Assembly (NCBI GenBank): GCA_964562375.1
Contig: CAZLSW010000005.1
Location: 10,936 to 74,935, forward strand
DNA from: JAJPXC01 sp964562375
GTDB taxonomy: Bacteria; Bacteroidota; Bacteroidia; Bacteroidales; Muribaculaceae
DNA length: 64,000 nucleotides
Reading direction: 5' to 3'
Shown here: positions 28,201-37,067 of the stretch, in pieces
Layout: each line of letters begins with the position of its first letter
Numbering within the stretch: position 1 is the stretch's first letter
Made by a program: the position numbers and the translations under genes
The notes under the pieces: model-generated
What the model was told of the DNA's origin: nothing
Seen by the model: the letters and a program-made list of their open reading frames with translations, nothing else
The model's database searches: none

Positions 28201-29736
28201 TTAGAAGTTGTCGTCTTCGACATCTTCGGGATTGGCAACCTTATCTTTAAGTTTGTTAATGCGGGATTTGATACCACCCCAGAAGGAGCTTGCGGGGACT
28301 TTGTCCTCCTCCTCTTCCTCGTCTTCCTCGGCGTAAAAATCGCCGGAGGCTTTTTCTTTTTCCTTGGCCTCGCGTTTGGCCCGCTCGCGCTCCTCTTTTT
28401 CGGCGCGCTTGCGTTCCTTTTCCTCGCGTTTTTCGCGCTCGCGGCGCTCTTTCTCCTTCTTGCGGAGGAAAGCGGGGGAATCCTCGCCGATACGAGAGCC
28501 TTCGTCGCCCTCGACATCCTCGTCGTTTTGGGCAACCTCCTCGTCGGCGTTGTGGACAATCGCGGGACGATCCATGCACTCGACGGTCATCCCCTTGGCG
28601 GCCTCGGCCAGGATAGCGATCACATCGACAGCGTCGTTGGGCTGGATGCGGGCGTCCTCGATGCGGATCAAGCCGGAGGGGGAGCCGATGCGCACCTTCA
28701 AGTTGGTCTGGGTGCCCAGTTGGTTGCAGAAGCCCTTAAGCTTGGCGCCACCCCCCACGATTACAATACCACAGGGGATGTCGGCAGCCTTGAGGTCGGC
28801 ATAGTCGAGCTGGGCTTGGATATTGGCGATAATCTCACCGGAGCGTGCGGCCACGTAGTTGTTGATTTCGGTGTAATCGAGGCCGTCGGGGGTACGGGGA
28901 CCTCGGCGAGATGGGTCCTGATATTCGGCGTTACCGGCAAGCTTCTTGATGTCGTCGGCGCGCTCCTCGGTGTAGTTGAGGGTCATCAGGTCGCGGGTGA
29001 TGTTACGCGAGCCGATTGGGAGGGTTGAGAGGTATTGCACGGCACCGTTCTTGTAGATGACCACGGAAATGGTTTCAGCGCCGAAGTCGACCATCATTGT
29101 GCCAAGGCGCTTTTCCTCGTCGGTAAGCACGAGGTTGGCCTCGGCCAACGGGCGCACGATGTAGCCGTTGATATCCAAGCCGATACGGTCGGAGATTACG
29201 CGGGCCAGATTGCGGCGCAGGGGCGTTTTGGCCGAGATGAGGTTGAATGTGGCCTTTATGTTGCGACCAATCACTCCCACAGGGTGGCTATAGTTCATAT
29301 TGTTGATCAAGCACTCGCGGGTGGTGATGTCGACGATCTCACGTTCGGGCATGGGTGTTTGGCGCGCTTCGCGACGAAGCTGGTCGAACACCATTTCGGT
29401 AACCTCGGTGTCGTCGGGGAATTGACGGTTGACCTCGCATGTAGTGGAGACCATCGAGCGACCACCCACAGCGGCGTACACGCCACGAATCTTGCGGGGA
29501 GCGACCGCGGGGGAGTTCTCGAGCTTACGGCGAATGCGGTTGAGGGCGTTGGAGACCTTGTCGACGTTCTGAATAACGCCGTAACGCACGCTGTCGCCCA
29601 ACTCGTCGCCGGTGAGCGACTCTTCCTCGACGGAGAGCACCGAAAGGATGTTCTTGGCCGTGTCGTAGGCACCGATTGCGCCCTTGATTTTGGAGCTACC
29701 GATTTCGATTGCAACTATATATTTTTGCTGTTCCAT
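28201..29736 (-). CDS. ftsA: Cell division protein FtsA with long charged C-terminal helix
   Basis: A 511-residue actin-fold protein. The phosphate-1 region is IVAIEIGSSKIKGAIGA (residues 7-23), the phosphate-2 region MMVDFGAETISVVIY (214-228) and the adenosine motif GIVIVGGGAKLKG (323-335). An E/K/R-rich stretch (425-462, pattern KEKERREREKREEK) and an acidic run (468-479) then precede a terminal amphipathic helix (FWGGIKSRINKLKDKV, 485-500), the usual membrane anchor. E. coli FtsA is about 420 residues; the surplus is this linker. FtsA tethers FtsZ to the membrane and recruits the divisome. It lies between ftsQ and ftsZ. Confidence 0.96.
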   Translation of the reverse strand: MEQQKYIVAIEIGSSKIKGAIGAYDTAKNILSVLSVEEESLTGDELGDSVRYGVIQNVDKVSNALNRIRRKLENSPAVAPRKIRGVYAAVGGRSMVSTTCEVNRQFPDDTEVTEMVFDQLRREARQTPMPEREIVDITTRECLINNMNYSHPVGVIGRNIKATFNLISAKTPLRRNLARVISDRIGLDINGYIVRPLAEANLVLTDEEKRLGTMMVDFGAETISVVIYKNGAVQYLSTLPIGSRNITRDLMTLNYTEERADDIKKLAGNAEYQDPSRRGPRTPDGLDYTEINNYVAARSGEIIANIQAQLDYADLKAADIPCGIVIVGGGAKLKGFCNQLGTQTNLKVRIGSPSGLIRIEDARIQPNDAVDVIAILAEAAKGMTVECMDRPAIVHNADEEVAQNDEDVEGDEGSRIGEDSPAFLRKKEKERREREKREEKERKRAEKEERERAKREAKEKEKASGDFYAEEDEEEEEDKVPASSFWGGIKSRINKLKDKVANPEDVEDDNF

Positions 29737-29761
29737 GACTGCAATAGGTATTTAGAGATGG

Positions 29762-30616
29762 TTAGATTCTTCGGTTGGTTAATTTGACGGCTGTTGAATC
29801 GGCGGTCATCGTGTCCATGTCGTCGCCCTCCTCGTCGATCATGTCGGTGGGGATTTCGGCGTTGGCCAGGGCTTTTTGACGACGTGTAGCCACGACTTGT
29901 CCGCGCCACTTCACCGATATTGTGTCGTAGTAGGTCCAGCCTTTGACGGGCATTACCTTGCGGTACATCGTTTTTACGCGGTCGAGCTTGTTGTCAAGGT
30001 CGCCGCCATCACCGAGGACGATGACGTGACCACGGATTGAGGGGACCAGGATGAAGTCGCCGTTACGGTCGACCTTAACGGCGGTGACCAATGAGCTCCA
30101 CAGGGAGTCCTGGGCGATTTTGTCAAGGAGGGGGAGGACGGCGCGGGGGTTAACGCTCTTGCCGTTGTCGTTGACCACCACGGGCACGTCCATACGGTAG
30201 CGCAGGGAGGCGTTCATGCGCTTTCCCACGCGGTTGAGGTAGTAGGAGGTGCCTTGACGGGTGTCGAACACTCGAGCCACGGGGCGCATCGGGATAACCT
30301 GGAGCAGGATGGAGCCGTCGGCGCGGGTGATGCAACGGCTTTCCTCGATGTCGTCGATGCCGTCGAGGTGACGCTCAATCTGGTCGGTGTTGATCGACGA
30401 CAGTTTCTTGCCACGGGCGTCCAAGGGGAGGTTGCCCAACTCTTGGGCTATGCCCTCGACGGTAACGAACTGATGCTTAGCCGTGTCGAGCACCTCGATG
30501 ACAAATCCCGTGCAGGTGTCATCGGCGCGCATCATGGCCGACACCCGCAGCGCCACCACGAGGTAGGCAACGAGCATCACCGAGAGCACTAAGCGTATAA
30601 GCGTGGGTTTGTTCAT
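29762..30616 (-). CDS. ftsQ: Cell division protein FtsQ/DivIB
   Basis: A 284-residue single-pass protein: membrane helix at about residues 5-25 (LIRLVLSVMLVAYLVVALRV), then a POTRA-like part (FVTVEGIAQELG) and a beta domain with MRPVARVFDTRQGTSYYLNRVGKRM (in parts: PVARVFDTRQGTSYYLN). FtsQ bridges early and late divisome proteins in the periplasm, with FtsL and FtsB. It lies between murC (12-base gap) and ftsA (25-base gap), its usual place. Confidence 0.9.
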   Translation of the reverse strand: MNKPTLIRLVLSVMLVAYLVVALRVSAMMRADDTCTGFVIEVLDTAKHQFVTVEGIAQELGNLPLDARGKKLSSINTDQIERHLDGIDDIEESRCITRADGSILLQVIPMRPVARVFDTRQGTSYYLNRVGKRMNASLRYRMDVPVVVNDNGKSVNPRAVLPLLDKIAQDSLWSSLVTAVKVDRNGDFILVPSIRGHVIVLGDGGDLDNKLDRVKTMYRKVMPVKGWTYYDTISVKWRGQVVATRRQKALANAEIPTDMIDEEGDDMDTMTADSTAVKLTNRRI

Positions 30617-30628
30617 CTTGTGAAGTGG

Positions 30629-32026
30629 CTATTTAGTTAACGCCTGTTGGGCTTTATAGTTTTCGACAATGGCGGGAAGCTGGTCGCATATATTGCCGGC
30701 CCCCATCGTCATTAAGATGTCAAAGGTAGTGTTTTTTATCGTTTTGGTCAAATCTTCGCTCAAAATTAATTCCTTATTGGGATTTTTTATGAGGTCGAGG
30801 ATGGTTTTTGACGAAATTCCGGGGATAGGGGTCTCTCGGGCTGGGTATAACGAGGTGAGTATCACACGGTCGGCCTGCGACAGGGCGTCGGCGAATTGCG
30901 GGGCAAAGTCGCGGGTGCGGGAGTAGAGATGTGGCTGGAACACGACGGTCAAGTGACGCCCCGGGTAGAGGGCGCGCACCGAGGCGATGGAGGCTTTCAG
31001 CTCGTCGGGGTGGTGGGCGTAGTCGTCGATTATTGCTTTGCCATGCTCGCCCGGCTCCTTGAGCCAGAACTCAAAGCGACGCTTGGGGCCTTGGAACGAC
31101 TTGAGGGCTTCTCGGGCGGCGTCACGGTCGAGGTCGCCCGTCAAGTAGATGGCACCGACAGCGGCGATAGCGTTTTCGATGTTGATCTCAACGGGCACGC
31201 CGAGGTTAATATCCTTGATTACAGAACCGTCGGGCAGAGCGATGTCGAAGATTATCTCACCGCCGCCGCGGCGTATATTTTGGGCATGGAAGTCGCCATG
31301 GTCGCGCGAGTAGGTCCATGTTTTAACCCCTTTTGGAGGACGTGGCACGAGTTTCAATCCTTCGTGGACGAGGAGGGAGCCACCAGGTTGAATCAGCTCG
31401 GTGAAGTGGGCGAAACTCTCAAGATAGGCCTCCTCGGTGCCGTAGATGTCGAGGTGATCGGGGTCGGTAGCTGTTACGACGGCCACGTAGGGACGTAACT
31501 GGTGGAACGATCGGTCGTATTCGTCGGCCTCGATGACGCTGTAAGGAGAGGTGGCGCTCAGGAGGAGATTGGAATTATAGTTGCGAAGGATTCCGCCGAG
31601 GAAGGCGTTGCAACCCACCTTGGAGCAGTGAAGGATATGAGCGGCCATCGAGGAGGTGGTGGTTTTGCCGTGAGTACCCGAGAAGCACAGACCCTTGGAG
31701 TCGCGAGTAATCAAGCCCAGCACAGCGGCTCGCTTGAGCACCTCGAAGCCGTTGTCTCGGAAATATTTCAACTGGGGGTGATCCTGAGGGACGGCGGGGG
31801 TGTAAACCACCAGCGTGGTGGCAGGGTCGCGCATCTCCTGGGGGATTTGGTCGACCGAGGAATCGTAGGTGATTGTGACACCCTCTTTTTCCAGGGCGTG
31901 AGTCAAATCCGTAGGCGTACGGTCATAGCCGGCGACACGGCTACCGCGGCTGAGGTAGTAGCGCTCGAGGGCGGCCATGCCAATGCCTCCAGCGCCAAGG
32001 AAATATATGTTTTTGAAATTTTTCAT
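30629..32026 (-). CDS. murC: UDP-N-acetylmuramate--L-alanine ligase
   Basis: A 465-residue Mur ligase. The N-terminal Rossmann motif is FLGAGGIGMAALERYYL, the ATP loop SGTHGKTTTSSMAAHIL near residue 118, and the central domain has VIEADEYDRSF. It adds the first L-Ala of the stem peptide to UDP-MurNAc in the cytosol. A 36-base gap separates it from murG upstream. The identification is certain. Confidence 0.97.
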   Translation of the reverse strand: MKNFKNIYFLGAGGIGMAALERYYLSRGSRVAGYDRTPTDLTHALEKEGVTITYDSSVDQIPQEMRDPATTLVVYTPAVPQDHPQLKYFRDNGFEVLKRAAVLGLITRDSKGLCFSGTHGKTTTSSMAAHILHCSKVGCNAFLGGILRNYNSNLLLSATSPYSVIEADEYDRSFHQLRPYVAVVTATDPDHLDIYGTEEAYLESFAHFTELIQPGGSLLVHEGLKLVPRPPKGVKTWTYSRDHGDFHAQNIRRGGGEIIFDIALPDGSVIKDINLGVPVEINIENAIAAVGAIYLTGDLDRDAAREALKSFQGPKRRFEFWLKEPGEHGKAIIDDYAHHPDELKASIASVRALYPGRHLTVVFQPHLYSRTRDFAPQFADALSQADRVILTSLYPARETPIPGISSKTILDLIKNPNKELILSEDLTKTIKNTTFDILMTMGAGNICDQLPAIVENYKAQQALTK

Positions 32027-32062
32027 CTTTTCTAAAAATGGGGCTTATGGGGCCTATGGGGC

Positions 32063-33184
32063 TTATAGGGCCATTATCTCTTTTACAATTTTTTCGGCGG
32101 AATGGGTAAGGGCCATGGCCTGGACATTCTCGCTGAGGGATTTACGCTTTGCGGCGTCGCTGAGCAGAGTCAAAATTTTGTCGAGGAGTTGCACGGGGGC
32201 ATCCTTGTCGAGCACCATAACGGCGGCATCGCGTGTTGACAGTGCCTCGGCGTTCTTGCGCTGGTGATCCTCGGCCACATTTGGCGACGGTATCAGGATC
32301 GCGGCTTTGCCCAGGAGTTGCAATTCGGAAATCGTGCAAGCTCCGGCGCGGGCAACCACCATGTCGGCCGCGCGGTAAGCCACGGCCATGTCGTCGATGA
32401 ATCGGGTTACGTGGACGTTCTCGGGGATGGTGACAGCCGGGTCGTGGGTGAAGAATTTGCCTGTTTGCCACAGCACCGAGGCATTAACCTTGGCCAACTC
32501 AGGCAAGGCTGCCTGCATCGCGAGATTGATTGTGCGAGCACCCAAGCTACCACCCGTAACGAGCACCATGGGCAGGTCGGCGGGGAAACCAAGTTTGCGC
32601 TTAGCCTCGGCGGGTGTTAGGGAGACGCTGGCGACTGACTCGCGGATTGGGTTTCCGGTGAGGACAATCTTGTCGGCCGGGAAGAAACGCTCGGTACCCT
32701 CGTAAGCGACGCATATCTTGCGGGCCTTGGGTGCGAGCAGTTTGTTGGTAACTCCCGGGTATGAATTTTGCTCTTGGATGACGGTGGGGAAACCCATTTT
32801 TTGGGCTTGCTTGAGCACGGCGCCCGAGGCATACCCCCCTACCCCAATCACGGCGTCGGGTTGCCACTTTTTCAGCACCTTGCGGCACAGTCGCATGCTT
32901 CGCCACAGGTGCCACAGCACTGCGATGTTGCGCCACAGGCGCTTGCGGTCGAAACCTTGCACGTTGAGGCCGATGATGTCGAAACCGGCGGCAGGCACTT
33001 TCTCCATCTCCATGCGGTCCTTTGCGCCGACGAAGAGAATCTGCGCCTTGGGCTGCACCTGCTTGATCTGCTGGGCGATAGCCAGAGCCGGGTAGATATG
33101 GCCACCCGTACCACCGCCAGAGATAATATATCGGGGCTGGTCCATGGCCGGAGCCTTTAAATCCTTTATGTCGCTTATAACCAT
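32063..33184 (-). CDS. murG: UDP-GlcNAc:lipid I N-acetylglucosaminyltransferase
   Basis: A 373-residue GT-B enzyme with ISGGGTGGHIYPALAIA (residues 21-37), GVGGYASGAVLKQA, the second glycine loop VTGGSLGARTINLAM and VVARAGACTISEL. It turns lipid I into lipid II on the inner face of the membrane. The start could be MDQPRYII (residue 15), 42 bases further in, which would widen the gap to the preceding nuclease gene; MVIS at 33184 gives a 10-base gap. Normally it directly follows ftsW; here a DUF1016 gene lies between. Confidence 0.96.
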   Translation of the reverse strand: MVISDIKDLKAPAMDQPRYIISGGGTGGHIYPALAIAQQIKQVQPKAQILFVGAKDRMEMEKVPAAGFDIIGLNVQGFDRKRLWRNIAVLWHLWRSMRLCRKVLKKWQPDAVIGVGGYASGAVLKQAQKMGFPTVIQEQNSYPGVTNKLLAPKARKICVAYEGTERFFPADKIVLTGNPIRESVASVSLTPAEAKRKLGFPADLPMVLVTGGSLGARTINLAMQAALPELAKVNASVLWQTGKFFTHDPAVTIPENVHVTRFIDDMAVAYRAADMVVARAGACTISELQLLGKAAILIPSPNVAEDHQRKNAEALSTRDAAVMVLDKDAPVQLLDKILTLLSDAAKRKSLSENVQAMALTHSAEKIVKEIMAL

Positions 33185-33194
33185 ATTCTCTAGA

Positions 33195-34196
33195 TTAATC
33201 TAATAATAAAGCTGAAAGTTCATCTTTACTAGGCATATAAGTCATATATTGAGCCGCAAAGATTTGATTTTGTCCTTGAGGCAAAGTATATTTCACCAGG
33301 GTATCACTCTTATCGGTACATAATATAATACCGATGGGAGGATTGTCTCCCGGATTCATCAACTCTTGTGTATAATAATTGACATACATTTGCATCTGCC
33401 CAAGATCTTGGTGAGTAAGCTCATCAGTTTTTAAATCTATAAGCACATAGCTACGTGTTAAGATGTTATAGAATACCAAATCAATGTAGAAATGCTTATT
33501 ATCAAAAGAGATGCGTCTTTGACGAGCTACAAATGTAAATCCACGACCCAATTCAAGCAAAAAGTGTTGCAGACGTGAAAGAAGGGCTTGTTCTAAGTCG
33601 CTTTCAAGAAAGTGGTCACCTTGAGAGAGGCCCAGGAACTCCAAAACATAGGGATCGTGAATGATCTCCCGGGGATTTTTTTCCTCGACAAGATTAGATT
33701 TCATTTCATTCACTACCGTATCCTTGTCCCTGCTAGCCAACAAACGCTCGTAATACATAGTGTTAATTTGGCGCTGAAGTTGGCGAACGCTCCAATTTGA
33801 GGCCTCGCATTCCCTCATATAAAATTGGCGAGCCTTCGGATCCTCCACTTTTAGAAGGTAATTGTAATGACTCCACGTCAATTTAACGGACAGTGTCCGT
33901 TGATTTGGGAAAAGCATAAACAAACGCCTCATCAACCGTAAGTTGGTAGGATTAAACCCACTCCCAAACTCCTTTTGAAGATGACCCGCTAAATAATCTA
34001 TAACACCTTTGCTGTAAGCAGCGCGTTCTTTTCCACCCTGTTCATATTCCACGATATGTCGTCCTACTTGCCAATAAGTGGCAACCAAAGTGGTGTTGAC
34101 AGTGCGTGCAAGATTACGCTTGGAATCTTGCAACAACTGTCGGATACCACTTAAAAGGGTATTCATATCGGGGTGAATAAGAGAAGAATTAGCCAT
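33195..34196 (-). CDS. PD-(D/E)XK nuclease, DUF1016/YhcG family, inserted in the dcw cluster
   Basis: A 333-residue full-length YhcG-like protein. The N-terminal DUF1016 helical domain (residues about 14-150) has TYWQVGRHIVEYEQGG. The C-terminal nuclease domain carries Glu202, Asp239 (FYIDLVFYN), Asp254-Leu-Lys256 and Gln267 (GQMQMYV), a complete PD-(D/E)XK active site. These proteins occur in restriction loci and mobile elements; some are linked to Holliday-junction or restriction-like DNA cleavage. The gene sits between ftsW (20-base gap) and murG (10-base gap), in the same direction, in a cluster otherwise in standard order. It is visibly more AT-rich than both neighbours, so recent acquisition is likely. 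Expression is presumably from the dcw transcript. Confidence 0.9.
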   Translation of the reverse strand: MANSSLIHPDMNTLLSGIRQLLQDSKRNLARTVNTTLVATYWQVGRHIVEYEQGGKERAAYSKGVIDYLAGHLQKEFGSGFNPTNLRLMRRLFMLFPNQRTLSVKLTWSHYNYLLKVEDPKARQFYMRECEASNWSVRQLQRQINTMYYERLLASRDKDTVVNEMKSNLVEEKNPREIIHDPYVLEFLGLSQGDHFLESDLEQALLSRLQHFLLELGRGFTFVARQRRISFDNKHFYIDLVFYNILTRSYVLIDLKTDELTHQDLGQMQMYVNYYTQELMNPGDNPPIGIILCTDKSDTLVKYTLPQGQNQIFAAQYMTYMPSKDELSALLLD

Positions 34197-34216
34197 TGTT
34201 TAGTGGAATTGGGGGG

Positions 34217-35596
34217 TTAGCTACCAATCATGGTGGGGTTGTCGGCGTTGATGGTGGTGGGGAGGGCCTCCTTCTCGTCCTTGATATCCTGCTTCTTGCT
34301 GCCGCTGCGAACAGCGAATCGACTTACACTCAGCATAATACCAAAGGCGATTGCCGTGACGAGCATCGACGATCCTCCCTTGGATATCATAGGTAGCGGT
34401 TGGCCCGAAACAGGGAACACGCCGGTGACGATGGCCATGTGGAACAGGGCCTGCAGGGTAATCATCACGGCCATACCCAGCACAAGGAAGGCCGGGAATG
34501 CGCGGGTGCATCGAGAAGCGATGTTGCCGGCACGCGCCATCAGCGACAGGTAGGCAATCAACAACACCAAGCCACCGACAAATCCCCAGTCCTCAACGAC
34601 GATCGAGAAGATGTAATCGCTGAAAGCGAGGGGCAAACGGGAGGTCTCGCGAGAGTTGCCGGGAAGCACGCCGAACATGCCTCCGTTGGCCTGGGCCATG
34701 TAGCCGTATACCTCTTGGCGATTCTCGGGGGTAATCTCTTTCTCGTAGAGAGGCACGCCGTCGCCCAAGTATCGCTTTATACGGGCCACCCATGTGCCTT
34801 GGCGCTCGCCAGCCTGGTTTATCTCCGGCAATCGGTCGGCCTGCTCGGTAGCGGCGGCATCAGCGGCCTCTTTCTTGTCCATCTTATAGAACATGCCGCC
34901 CGCGCCCACGATGGCGTAGGCGACCAGCACGAGGATGAATTTGCGGAACTCGATACCTGCGATCAGCATCATGGCCAACGAGATACCCATGAGCAACAGG
35001 GTGTTGGTCAAGCCCTGGGAGAACAGCAGTCCACCGCAGACGCACACCAACAATGCCGACAGCACCACTCCGCGGGTCTTCACTCCTTGTGGCACCTGGT
35101 TGCGCGACATGATCAGGGCAATACCGAGTACGGCCGACATCTTGATCATCTCGGATGGTTGCATCGTGAAGCCAAAAATGGTGAACGAGCGACGCGCGCC
35201 GTTGATAATGTCGCCGGCCACCAGCACATAACACATCAGGGCCACGCTAAGCAGGATAAATAGCGGTATGAACGGGATGAACCACCGATAGTTGACGCGT
35301 GAGATGGCGTAGACGATGGCGGTGTCGATTGCCAAGTGGAGGCACTGGCGGACGATAGGGCCGAAGATGTTGGTGGAGGTGACTTCGCGCGAGGATGCTG
35401 AGAAGATCTCGATAATCGACAGGATACACAGGAATATGTAGACTGCCCAGATGTATTTGTCGGCCTTACCCACGATGGGGATGGCGGCGGCGGGGGCTGC
35501 TGACGGTGTGCCGCTGGGGGCAGCGGCACGTCCCAGGGAGGCCTCCGGGGATGAGCTGGTGGTGGAACTGGATTGAGAGGTGTAGATTACTTCCAT
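34217..35596 (-). CDS. ftsW: Peptidoglycan polymerase FtsW (SEDS family)
   Basis: A 459-residue SEDS membrane protein with about ten helices. It has GARRSFTIFGFTMQPSEMIKMS (in parts: GARRSFTIFG, QPSEMIKM), a long loop and near the end GVFPVSGQPLPMISKGGSS, the family signature. An extra N-terminal Ser/Pro/Ala-rich stretch of 45 residues precedes the first helix. With FtsI it polymerises septal glycan from lipid II. The start codon touches a TTAATGG heptamer array; the downstream neighbour is the DUF1016 nuclease rather than murG. Confidence 0.95.
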   Translation of the reverse strand: MEVIYTSQSSSTTSSSPEASLGRAAAPSGTPSAAPAAAIPIVGKADKYIWAVYIFLCILSIIEIFSASSREVTSTNIFGPIVRQCLHLAIDTAIVYAISRVNYRWFIPFIPLFILLSVALMCYVLVAGDIINGARRSFTIFGFTMQPSEMIKMSAVLGIALIMSRNQVPQGVKTRGVVLSALLVCVCGGLLFSQGLTNTLLLMGISLAMMLIAGIEFRKFILVLVAYAIVGAGGMFYKMDKKEAADAAATEQADRLPEINQAGERQGTWVARIKRYLGDGVPLYEKEITPENRQEVYGYMAQANGGMFGVLPGNSRETSRLPLAFSDYIFSIVVEDWGFVGGLVLLIAYLSLMARAGNIASRCTRAFPAFLVLGMAVMITLQALFHMAIVTGVFPVSGQPLPMISKGGSSMLVTAIAFGIMLSVSRFAVRSGSKKQDIKDEKEALPTTINADNPTMIGS

Positions 35597-35637
35597 TAAT
35601 GGTTAATGGTTAATGGTTAGTGGTTAATGGTTAATGG
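35596..35637. repeat. Heptanucleotide array TTAATGG x6
   Basis: Six copies (one TTAGTGG) begin at the last base of the ftsW start codon. The unit is the same as the array next to secA at 23719. Confidence 0.93.
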
Positions 35638-35691
35638 ATTGGATTCTCGAGTGCACGAGTACACGAATAAACGATTACACGACAGCCGCCC

Positions 35692-35716
35692 AACTAGAAA
35701 CTAGAAACTAGAAACT
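35692..35716. repeat. Heptanucleotide array AACTAGA x3
   Basis: Three copies plus AACT, just downstream of the murD stop. The same unit occurs on the other strand near 48379 (upstream of gltX). Confidence 0.88.
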
Positions 35717-35720
35717 CTTT

Positions 35721-37064
35721 TTACTTCAGGCGCTTGACGGCGGCTTTGAACTGGTCGCCGCGATCCTCGTAGGAGGAGAAGAGGTCGAAGCTGGCGCAGC
35801 AGGGGGAGAGCAACACGGTGTCGCCCTCCTGGGCCAAGTCGTAGCAGGCGTCGACGCATTCTTGCAGGGAGTGGGTGTTCAATAAGGTGGGTACCTTGCC
35901 CAGGAAGAAGCTGAGGATCTTGCTGTTATCCTTGCCCATGGCTACGATTGCTTTCACCTTTTTCTCAACCAAGGGGAGGATTTCGGAGTAGTCGTTGCCC
36001 TTGTCCTTACCGCCGAGGATGAGGATAACGCCCTTTTCGGGCATGCTCTCGAGGGCGTACCAACAGGAGTTGACGTTGGTGGCCTTGGAGTCGTTGATCC
36101 ATCGTGCGCCTTTTACCGTGCCGGCATATTCCAGGCGGTGCTCCACGCCCTCAAAGTCGCTCAGAGCCTTGCGGATATCCTCTTTCTTCACGTCGAGCAG
36201 ACAAGCGGAGAGACCGGCGGCCATCGAGTTGTAGAGGTTGTGGAGGCCGTTGAGGGCAAGGTCGGCGCGGGGCATCCTCATCGAGGTGTCGGGGGTGTTG
36301 ATAATCAGCTCGTCCTCAGCGTCGAGGTAGGCTTTGGTTTCCTCCTCCTTGTGCTCGGCGAAGGGGTATTTTTGGGCCTCAGTGGCCAAATGCTCCAATT
36401 GAGCTTGGATCACAGGGTCGTCCTGCCAGTAGATGAAGGCGTCGCGGGAGGTGAGGTTTTGGATGATGCGGAACTTGGCGTTGACGTAGTTTTGCATCTG
36501 GTATTCGTAACGGTCGAGGTGGTCGGGCGTGATATTCATGATCACGGCGATGTTGGCCTTGAATTGGTACATGTTCTCCAATTGGAAGGAACTGAGCTCG
36601 ATGACGTACACGTCGTGTTGTTCGCGAGCGACCTGGAGTGCAAGGCTCTTGCCGACATTTCCGGCGAGGCCTACGTTGATACCCGCACCCTTAAGGATGT
36701 GGTAGGTGAGGAGGGTGGTGGTGGTTTTGCCGTTGGAGCCGGTTATGCACACCATCTTGGCGTCGGTGTAACGGCCGGCCAACTCTATCTCGGAAATCAC
36801 AGGGATCCCCTTGGCAACGAGGGCTTGCACGATGGGAGCCGTGGGAGGGATGCCCGGGGATTTCACGACCTCGTCGGCGTTGAGGATGAGAGCCTCGGTG
36901 TGGTGGCCTTCCTCGAAGGGAATCCCCTCCTGCTCAAGTTGCTGGCGGTAACGGGCCGGAATTGTGCCCATATCGCTCAAAAACACGTCCATTCCTTTTT
37001 CTTTGCCGAGGATAGCGGCACCCACGCCGCTTTCTCCTCCGCCTAATATCACTAAACGCTTCAT
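35721..37064 (-). CDS. murD: UDP-N-acetylmuramoyl-L-alanine--D-glutamate ligase
   Basis: A 447-residue Mur ligase: LVILGGGESGVGAAILG at the N-terminus, ATP loop CITGSNGKTTTTLLTYHIL near residue 115, and the C-terminal domain with ILGGKDKGNDYS and LLSPCCASFDLF. It adds D-Glu to UDP-MurNAc-L-Ala in the cytosol. The start lies three bases after the mraY stop (37068), so the two are closely coupled. The identification is certain. Confidence 0.97.
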   Translation of the reverse strand: MKRLVILGGGESGVGAAILGKEKGMDVFLSDMGTIPARYRQQLEQEGIPFEEGHHTEALILNADEVVKSPGIPPTAPIVQALVAKGIPVISEIELAGRYTDAKMVCITGSNGKTTTTLLTYHILKGAGINVGLAGNVGKSLALQVAREQHDVYVIELSSFQLENMYQFKANIAVIMNITPDHLDRYEYQMQNYVNAKFRIIQNLTSRDAFIYWQDDPVIQAQLEHLATEAQKYPFAEHKEEETKAYLDAEDELIINTPDTSMRMPRADLALNGLHNLYNSMAAGLSACLLDVKKEDIRKALSDFEGVEHRLEYAGTVKGARWINDSKATNVNSCWYALESMPEKGVILILGGKDKGNDYSEILPLVEKKVKAIVAMGKDNSKILSFFLGKVPTLLNTHSLQECVDACYDLAQEGDTVLLSPCCASFDLFSSYEDRGDQFKAAVKRLK

Positions 37065-37067
37065 AGC

